In this document: positions 1 to 5,188 of the stretch, one piece after another | Layout: each line of letters opens with the position of its first letter | Numbering within the stretch: the stretch's first letter is position 1 | NCBI GenBank assembly: GCA_013298265.1 | Contig: JAAFHE010000328.1 | Location: forward strand, 1 to 5,188 | From: Lysobacterales bacterium | GTDB taxonomy: Bacteria; Pseudomonadota; Gammaproteobacteria; Xanthomonadales; Rhodanobacteraceae | Reading direction: 5' to 3' | Length of the DNA: 5,188 nt | Made by a program: the position numbers and the translations under genes | The notes under the pieces: model-generated | What the model was told of the DNA's origin: nothing | The model's database searches: none | The model's input: only the letters and a program-made list of their open reading frames with translations

Positions 1-201
1 GAAGCCCAGCCGCTGCTGCACGCTGCCGGTTTCGTTGGTGATCGCATCGAGCGAGCCCAGCGCATCGCGGAACAGGTAGGCGTATTGGTTTGCCGGTGCG
101 GCGCTGGTCGTCGTGATGACGAGGTAGGAACCGACGTAGCGCTTGGTCGTGGTCAGCGAGCCGTCGCTGCGGATTTCCACATTGCCGACAAAGTACGTCG
201 T
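1..201 (-). other. RHS-associated core domain, first part
   Basis: Visible residues 1663-1729. After TTYFVGNVEIRSDGSLTT and a KRYVGSYLVIT strand comes YAYLFRDALGSLDAITNE and then TGSVQQRLGF at the window edge. This matches the start of the RHS repeat-associated core: a Y-x-x-G strand, then (D/R)D-x-LGS, a (I/V)T-(D/N) strand, TG and a following strand. The usual His of DHLGS is Ala here. The rest of the core, including the D-P-x-G cleavage region and the variable C-terminal toxin, is expected at once to the left of position 1 and is not in this window. Confidence 0.85.
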
Positions 202-3200
202 GGACGCAGCACTGCCGCCACCGCCGCCGGCACAGGCCGCCGATTCAAAGCCGCTGCAGAAGATGCGGTCGGCGTTGACCGCGCCGTCCACCCGCTTCCA
301 CATCGAGCGATCCGGTGCGTATTTGAAGCTGACCGCGGTGCTCGCGGGGTAGCCGTTCGTCGTGATCGTCTCGGGCAGGTCGTAGCCCGTGTAGGCAATG
401 GTTCGCGTCAGGTTACCGGGGTAGCGCGCCTGGATCAGGTTGCCGTTGGCGTCGTAGCAGTAGCGGTTGGCGTCGAAGCTCGCCACCGCATGACGCCCGG
501 CGTTCTGCGTGCAGCCGGCGGTTCCCGCCGCACCGTAGGTCCAGGTCGAGGTCGTGCTGCCGACGGTGCGCGTCTTGATATTGCCGAGCTGATCGTAAGT
601 CAGCGTCTGCGCCTGGTTCACCGCAATGCCGTTCAGGCGCGTCAGCGTGACCGTGCCCAACCGGTCCAGGTTGTCGTAGGCGAAGTCCTCTTTCAGGTCG
701 TAGCCGCTGGTTCGATTCCAGCGGCTCGTTACGTTGGTGTGCTTGTCGTAGGTGTATTGCCAGTCCTGCACGGCGCTGGCACCGCCGCTGTTGCCCGTGA
801 CCAGCAGCAGCATGCGCCCGGTGTTGTCGTCGTAGGTACGTGTCGTCAGGAAACTGGCGCTGTTGTGGTAGCGCTCCTGCCGCACCTGACCGCGCGCGGT
901 CAGGGCCATCACTTCGTTGTAGACCTGGCCCGTGCCCGTGTCGGTCGTGATGACGGGGTAGGCATCGGCCGAGTATTCGGTCTGTTCGCCCGCCGTCGCC
1001 GCCGCGCTGGTGTTCGGTGCGAAATGCTGGAACAGCCGGCCGAACTCGTCGTAGGTGATGCGTTCCGTGTAGGCCGTGCCGTCGAGCGTCGTAACCGAGG
1101 CCAGCAGCCGTCCCTGTTCGTCGTAGCTGTAGCTGCGCGCGTAGCCCGCGCCGTTGCTTTCGGTTCTCGGAACGCCGTTGATCTTGGTGCCCGCTGTCGG
1201 ACGCAGCGCGGTGTCGTATTCCCAGACGCTGGTCGGCTCGGCGGTGTTGCCGCCGGGTGCCTGACGTTCTTCCGTGCGTTTGATCAGGCGGCCCAAGGCA
1301 TCGCGATACACGGTCTGTTTCTGGCCTTTGGCGTCGATCTGCTCGACGAGTTCGCCGAGTGCGTTGTAGCGGTAGGTCCAGCTGCCCTTGTCGGGATCGG
1401 TCATGCCGGTCTTGCGGCCCAGGCGGTCGTAGCTCAGCGTGGTCGCGATGGCCACACCCGCGGAATCGCCGTTGCTGGGCGTGCGCCGTACCGCGGTCAG
1501 GTTGCCGACGGCGTCGCGGTCGTAGTTCACGACGAGGCCGGCCGCGTCCTTGGCGGACACGAGTTCGTCCAGCGCGTTCTTCGACCGCTCGCTGGGGAAG
1601 CTGCGCGGATTGATGGTTTCGGTCTTGAGCTTGTCGAACGTGGCGACCGTCGAGCTGGCGCCGTTCACCGCCTGCTCGGGGTGGTCCACCAGGGTCGGCC
1701 GGCCCACCGGATCGTAGTTCGTGACGGTCTGCGCCGGAGCGGCACCGAGCGGCGCGCCGGCGCGGTTGCTCAAGCCCTGCGCCGCCGTGGGATCGGCCGA
1801 GAAATACGGCACCGTCGTGGTCTTGGTGCGGCCCGTGCCGTCGTAGGTCGTGGCCACACTGGACCAGCGGTTGAGGCTCGCGGAATCCTTCTGGTAAACC
1901 CGCGTCGTGGTCAGCACCGGTCGGCCCAGGCGATCGAAATACCCGTACTGCGTCGGTGAGGCGCTGTAGCCCGCGCTGATGCCCGTGGACGCCACGCTGC
2001 TGGTCGTAACACGGAAGATGGCGCCGGCCGGGCAGTTGGCGCGCGGCGCGCCAGCGGGCACGTCCGGCACCACGGCTGCGTTCACGTCTTGGCACCAGGT
2101 GTAGTTGCTAACGGCAAAGTTACCGGTGGTGCTGGTCTCGAAACGCGCCCGGCCCAGATAGCCGTAGGCGAAGGTCGTGATCATGCCGGTCGAGGACACG
2201 CGGTTGAGCGGATCGCCGAACGCGTTGCGGTTCATGACGATGGCGTTGCGCGCGGCCCCCAGCGTGAAGGCGCCGCCCGTGACCGCCACGCCGGTATACA
2301 TAGCAACATTTTCATCGTTCTGACCCACGGCCGTGGGCGAATAGAACGGGGCCAGCGTGTACAGCGTGAAGCGCCCCTTGTCTTCGTAGACGGTCTTGCC
2401 GTAGCGCTGCACGCGCGTCGGATCGCTTTCCCACTGCCGTTGCTGGAAGCCGGACAGACTCGTGCAGGCCGCGCGGTTGGGATAGGTGGCCGTGTCGCAC
2501 TGATATTGCGCGGTACGGTTGCCGTCGTCGTCGAGCACGTAGTCCGTGCGCAGGTTCAAGCGCTTGCGCAGGTTCGCATCCGGTTCGTCGTTGGCCTCGT
2601 AAGGGCCTTGAATCTCCGCGTTCAGCAGCAGCCGCGTCGCGTCGTACTCGAAACTGGCGCGGCGGCGCACCGCCGTTGTGCCGGGGCGGCTGCTGTCCAC
2701 GGTGGAAATCGACAGACGGCCCAGGCGGCGGCGTTCGGTGTTGAGACCGCTCGCGCAGCCGCCCGGCGTCGGCGGGCTGACCGTGCAGCCGTAGATATTG
2801 CTCGTGGTCTTGGTTTCGTCGGTCAGCAGCGAACCCGCTCCATCGACGTGGCGCGAGGTCACGGTCGAACTGGTCAGGTTGCCGTAACCGTCGAAGACGA
2901 AGGACGAGGCGATCTGGAAGCTCAATTGACCCGCTGTCGCGAGATCGAACTTCTGTTCATCGGTCGATGAGGCGTAAACGTGCACGGCCTGCCAGACCGC
3001 AGGGTTGAACGCCGCTGTGGTGGTCCAGACGGTGGCCGAGTCGTTGAGAACCTGCCCGCCGACGCCAAGCAGCCCCGGCGTGCTCGGCGCGACCGGGCAG
3101 CCGGTCGGGCCACAGCCGGCGGGCGGCTCGCGGAAGCAGCCAGCGGCATTGGGGTTGGCTGCACAGGGATCGGGCAACGGCGCCGACAGTTTTTCCACGA

Positions 3201-5187
3201 CCGTACGCAGCGGCCGGCCGGTGTAGGGAAAATCCTGGCGGTATTCGGTGGTCGTGACCAGGAAGTTCTGCACGTCTTCGGTGCGGACCTCCTGAAAGCC
3301 CAGAAAACCGCGGCCGCCGGCCTGCATGCGCGCACCGCGGTAGTGGTAGCGGACCTCGCTGGTGGTCAGCGGGTTGGCCTCCGTTGGCGCCGACTGCGCT
3401 GCGCTGCGTACCACCCACAGCGACGAGAACACGTCGAACACCGGCGCACCGCGCCCCCAGCTCTTGCTGGGCGCGTCGAACGCGCGCTCGTAGACGGAGA
3501 CGTAGGGCAGCGGCGCGTAGCCGATGGTGTGCACCGCGCCCAGGCCGTTGACGATGTAGGTGATGAGGTCGTTGCCGCCGAAGGTCAGGCCGCCCACCGC
3601 AATGCTGATGCTGTTGGTGGACATGCGCACCAGATCCGTCACGCCGTCACCCGTCGCATCGATCAGAAAACTCGGCAGGCTCACGGGATTCTGGGCGTCG
3701 GAGGTGGCGTTGCCGACGCCCGCTTCGGCACCGAAGTTCGACAGCCCGAAGCGGCGCGCTTTCAGGGGGTAGCGCGGCGAACCGCTGCCCAGATCGACGG
3801 CGTAGAACAGATCGAGCTTGCCGTCGCCGTTGACGTCGAGCAGCTGGACGCGCGCGGCCAGATCCAGGGTCAGGGCCAGGCCGGTGGCCTGCTCCGGCAG
3901 CAACCGGTCCTGGCCGGCCGGTGCCGCCGTGCCGCGGTTCAGGCGCAGGTAGAACGTGCGCTGCGAACCGTTGCTGCGCTGGTAGACCGCATCGGCCTGG
4001 CCGTCGCCGTTGACGTCCGCGAGCTGATAGTCGCCGCCGGCGCTGGACAGCCCGCCGGTGTTGCTCACTTCACCGAGGTTGGTGTCCACCGCGAAGTACA
4101 GGCGGCCGTTCGGCTGGATGCCGGCGTTGCGGTAGGTGTACCAGAATCGCTTGCAATCCAACGCCTCGACGTCTTCGGGGACACCGGTCGAGGGTAGGTA
4201 GCCCTTGGCGCCTTTCGCTTGCGGGCGGTTGGCGCCGAGCGGGCAGGCGTCGCTGGTCGGCCCTTCGAACGTGACCTTGGCCATCAGGTCCGAAGCGCCG
4301 TCGCCGTCGATGTCCGCCGACGGCGGGATGCCGTTGCGCGTGCTCGCGAACGTGAGGCCGACGTCGGTGTAGTTCGCCGGCGGCGGCGGGCTCTCGAAAT
4401 CGACGCCGGTGTCGCTGGCCGTGAACGCGTAGGCGATGGAGGAACTGGCCGCGCGGCGCAGGAAGCGCGCGTTGACCGCGATGCTGGGCGAGCCGCGCAG
4501 GAAATCCGGCAGACCGTCCGCATCGAGATCGATCAGGCGGCCGTCGTCCATGCTCGTTGCGGACATGCCGGTGGCGGTCGAGGTAAAACCGCTGTAGGTC
4601 CAAGTCGTCCCGTTGTTGAGCGCCGGGTGGATGACCCAGGCCGTGCCGTTGCCCGCGAGGACGTCGTCGCGCCCGTCGCCGCTGAAATCGTAGACGTGCC
4701 AGAGCGTCTCGAAATGCTGCGGGCGCAGATCACCTCCGCAACCCGGCACGTTGCTTTGTGGCGGGATCGGTGGCCGGCTGAGGTAGATCCCCGTCGCCGT
4801 CGGTGCGGCGTAGCTTGGTCCGCTGAGGTTGGCCGTGGCCAGCGAGGTCATGAGCTGGAAGCGCGTCGCGCCCGAACCGCTGCTGTCGCAGTTGCCGTCC
4901 TTGAGCCAGATCAGATCCTGGCGCCCGTCCCCGTTGACGTCGGCCACCTTGAAGTCGATGGCGTACTGCAGACCCGCGTTGTAGGACGCCGACACTGGTG
5001 CGTTCGGAAAGCCCTGGACTGCACCGAGGTTGCTGTTCCAGGTGAAGCGGGTGCGCGGATAACACACCTCGCCGCTGCTTCCCGGCGCGCATTCGCGCAG
5101 CGCCGAAACGGTCTGCCGCCCGCTCGCGGTGGGCGTGCCGTATTCGAGGTAGTAGCTGCGCACGACCTGCTGCGCGTCCGGCGTCGC
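1..5187 (-). CDS. Giant SpvB / FG-GAP / TcdB-mid / RHS-repeat protein, partial at both ends
   Basis: The minus strand is open for 1729 codons, with the register fixed by codons ending at position 1. I checked it triplet by triplet for in-frame stops and saw none, nor any frameshift. Third codon positions are mostly G or C. Domain order by residue of the visible part: end of an SpvB-like domain (1-50), seven Asp-rich FG-GAP-type loops (83-518), TcdB middle/N-like segment (539-659), Cys-rich linker (675-697), RHS/YD repeats (about 765-1589), and the beginning of the RHS-associated core (1663-1729). Known relatives are SpvB/TcB-TcC-type toxins and large secreted RHS proteins, whose YD repeats form a beta-shell around a C-terminal effector. 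The 20 cysteines fit an exported protein. The start codon, any signal peptide and the effector tip lie outside the window. It could be an ABC-toxin-like B-C fusion, a polymorphic toxin, or a surface RHS protein of unknown role; the sequence here does not decide between these. Confidence 0.95.
202..282 (-). other. 27-residue insert with an IFCSGFE motif and Gly run
   Basis: Visible residues 1636-1662, between a strand ending WKRVDG and the strand TTYFVGNVEI. The piece begins AVNADRIFCSGFESAAC, then has a run of five Gly and a short Ser/Ala tail. In ordinary RHS proteins these two strands are joined by only a few residues. DxIFxxGFE resembles a short motif that I recall near the C-terminus of exported proteins in Xanthomonadales. 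Here it is internal, 67 codons before the window edge, and has two Cys (256 and 232) that could form a small disulfide loop. Its function is unknown. Confidence 0.6.
421..2895 (-). repeat. RHS/YD repeat array
   Basis: Visible residues about 765-1589. Recognisable YD-type units (Y-D-x-x-G-R/N and degenerate forms) include FDGYGNL (2895), YFDRLGR (1938), TYDGTGR (1848), NYDPVGR (1719), NYDRDAVGN (1527), SYDRLGR (1434), RYNALGE (1371), YRDALGR (1308), YSYDEQGR (1131), TYDEFGR (1056), TYDDNTGR (837), TYDKHTN (753), AYDNLDR (681), TYDQLGN (600) and YCYDANGN (462); numbers give the first base on the minus strand. Units are dense and regular from about 1940 down to 420, and weaker with insertions between 1940 and 2900. 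In RHS and TcC proteins these strands wind into a hollow beta-shell that encloses the C-terminal effector. The less regular first part carries three Cys couples. Confidence 0.93.
3097..3165 (-). other. Cys/Pro/Gly-rich linker with four cysteines
   Basis: Visible residues 675-697. Within 23 residues there are four Cys (codons at 3163, 3136, 3112 and 3097), with Pro, Gly, Asn and Ala filling the rest: a C-x8-C couple followed by a C-x4-C couple. It sits between the TcdB-like segment and the first RHS strands, so it is probably a disulfide-stapled exposed loop or hinge. A metal-binding knuckle is less likely because no His is nearby and the loop is Pro-rich. It matches no family I can name. Confidence 0.55.
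3211..3573 (-). other. TcdB middle/N-terminal-like conserved segment
   Basis: Visible residues 539-659. It opens with NDLITYIVNGLGAVHTIGY, continues through SLWVVRSA and EVRYHYRGARMQAG, then carries the strongly conserved GRGFLGFQEV (3286-3315), and closes with TTTEYRQDFPYTGRP. This series (start of a 'L.....NG.G....I.Y' strand, V-V-x-S, Y-x-Y-x-G, GRGFLGF, and FP-x-TG) is the signature I know from the insecticidal toxin complex TcdB middle domain and from SpvB-RHS proteins. It joins the calcium-loop region to the RHS part. The domain likely has a structural role at the opening of the RHS shell; no catalytic motif is seen. Confidence 0.82.
3634..4941 (-). repeat. FG-GAP/VCBS-like region with seven Asp-rich calcium-loop motifs
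   Basis: Seven copies of a D-x-(N/D/S/T)-(G/A)-D-G-x-x-D loop can be read: DVNGDGRQD (4915-4941), DFSGDGRDD (4663-4689), DLDADGLPD (4504-4530), DIDGDGASD (4288-4314), DVNGDGQAD (3991-4017), DVNGDGKLD (3811-3837) and DATGDGVTD (3634-3660). Each is followed by hydrophobic residues. Spacing between copies is about 53, 72 or 99 residues, with some intermediate values. Such loops bind calcium in integrin-like beta-propeller blades, and in TcB proteins a beta-propeller sits in this part of the chain and docks the A subunit. That this region is a propeller is an inference. Two Cys couples lie among the loops (4888/4738 and 4243/4153). Confidence 0.88.
3820..4017 (-). repeat. Exact 18-bp repeat inside two calcium-loop codon blocks
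   Basis: Positions 3820-3837 and 4000-4017 are identical over 18 bases; both encode DVNGDG. Imperfect copies with two mismatches each lie at 4297-4314 and 4924-4941. The identity reflects the same motif encoded with the same high-GC codons. It may also be a trace of internal duplication of repeat units, but flanking sequence diverges at once, so any duplication is old. Confidence 0.8.
5038..5187 (-). other. C-terminal end of an SpvB-like domain
   Basis: Visible residues 1-50. The segment reads VVRSYYLEYGT, then a Ser/Thr-rich stretch, then SALREC and, after eight residues, CYPRTRFTW. The pattern of a Y-x-L-x-Y strand, a 'L..I.EC' strand, a second Cys and a closing P-x-T-x-F-x-W strand is how I recall the end of the SpvB (Salmonella virulence plasmid 65 kDa B protein) domain in RHS/TcB-like proteins. 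The rest of the domain would lie to the right of position 5188. It is immediately followed by the first FG-GAP loop. The assignment is from remembered family pattern, not from an alignment. Confidence 0.7.
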
Positions 5188-5188
5188 C

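Noticed and set aside
202..282. The Gly-rich insert as a frameshift or sequencing artefact
   Set aside because: The register is the same before and after it and the strands on both sides read as normal RHS sequence, so the insert is in frame.
85..1959. 624-codon open frame on the plus strand
   Set aside because: It is codon-aligned antisense to the real minus-strand frame. Its stops would need TTA, CTA or TCA codons in the sense gene, which are rare at this GC content, so a long antisense frame is expected. Its translation is Arg/Ala/Val-rich with no recognisable domain.
413..2095. 560-codon open frame on the minus strand
   Set aside because: It is out of register with the RHS frame by one base. 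The protein is Arg/Gln/His-rich and lacks any motif, whereas the overlapping real frame shows regular YD repeats.
2922..3418. Two overlapping minus-strand frames of 137 and 153 codons
   Set aside because: Both are in the two other registers of the minus strand, over a segment where the true frame encodes the TcdB-like signature and the Cys-rich linker.
3820..4017. The 18-bp exact repeat as a possible CRISPR or mobile-element repeat
   Set aside because: The copies are codon-phased and encode the same DVNGDG loop, spacing is irregular, and there are no spacers or inverted ends; it is protein-repeat coding sequence.
2089..4197. Two further long plus-strand frames (2089-2970 and 2980-4197)
   Set aside because: They are in the same antisense register as the frame above and have the same low-complexity Arg/Ala/Gly/Val composition; no motifs, while the opposite strand carries clear domains throughout.
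4070..5092. Several minus-strand frames of 66 to 177 codons
   Set aside because: All lie outside the register that encodes the seven calcium-loop motifs; they are Arg/Ser/Ala/Pro-rich shadows.

Overview
The whole window lies inside one very large protein gene on the minus strand. Reading the minus strand in the register whose codons occupy positions 1-3, 4-6 and so on up to 5185-5187 gives 1729 consecutive codons with no stop. Neither a start nor a stop is in the window, so both ends are missing and the gene is longer than 5.2 kb. No intergenic space, RNA gene, promoter, terminator, mobile element or CRISPR array is visible. All apparent shorter reading frames, including a long one on the plus strand, are shadows of this frame.

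In protein order (right to left on the window), the product holds: the tail of an SpvB-like N-terminal domain (about 5038-5187); an FG-GAP/VCBS-like region with seven Asp-rich calcium-loop motifs (3634-4941); a conserved TcdB middle/N-terminal-like segment with the signature GRGFLGFQEV (3211-3573); a Cys/Pro/Gly-rich linker (3097-3165); a long run of RHS/YD repeats (about 421-2895); and the start of the RHS-associated core domain (1-201), which is cut at the window edge. This is the architecture of SpvB/TcB-TcC-like RHS proteins, in which the RHS/YD repeats build a hollow shell around a variable C-terminal effector. That effector and any immunity gene would lie just beyond position 1 and cannot be judged here.

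The organism is probably a high-GC gammaproteobacterium of the Xanthomonadales (Lysobacterales), perhaps the Rhodanobacteraceae. The basis is high GC, strong G/C preference at third codon positions, and an internal IFCSGFE motif that resembles a tail seen, from memory, on exported proteins of that group. The placement is an inference. The points most worth following up are the missing C-terminal tip, the 27-residue IFCSGFE insert in the otherwise standard RHS end region, and the arrangement of all 20 cysteines as successive couples.
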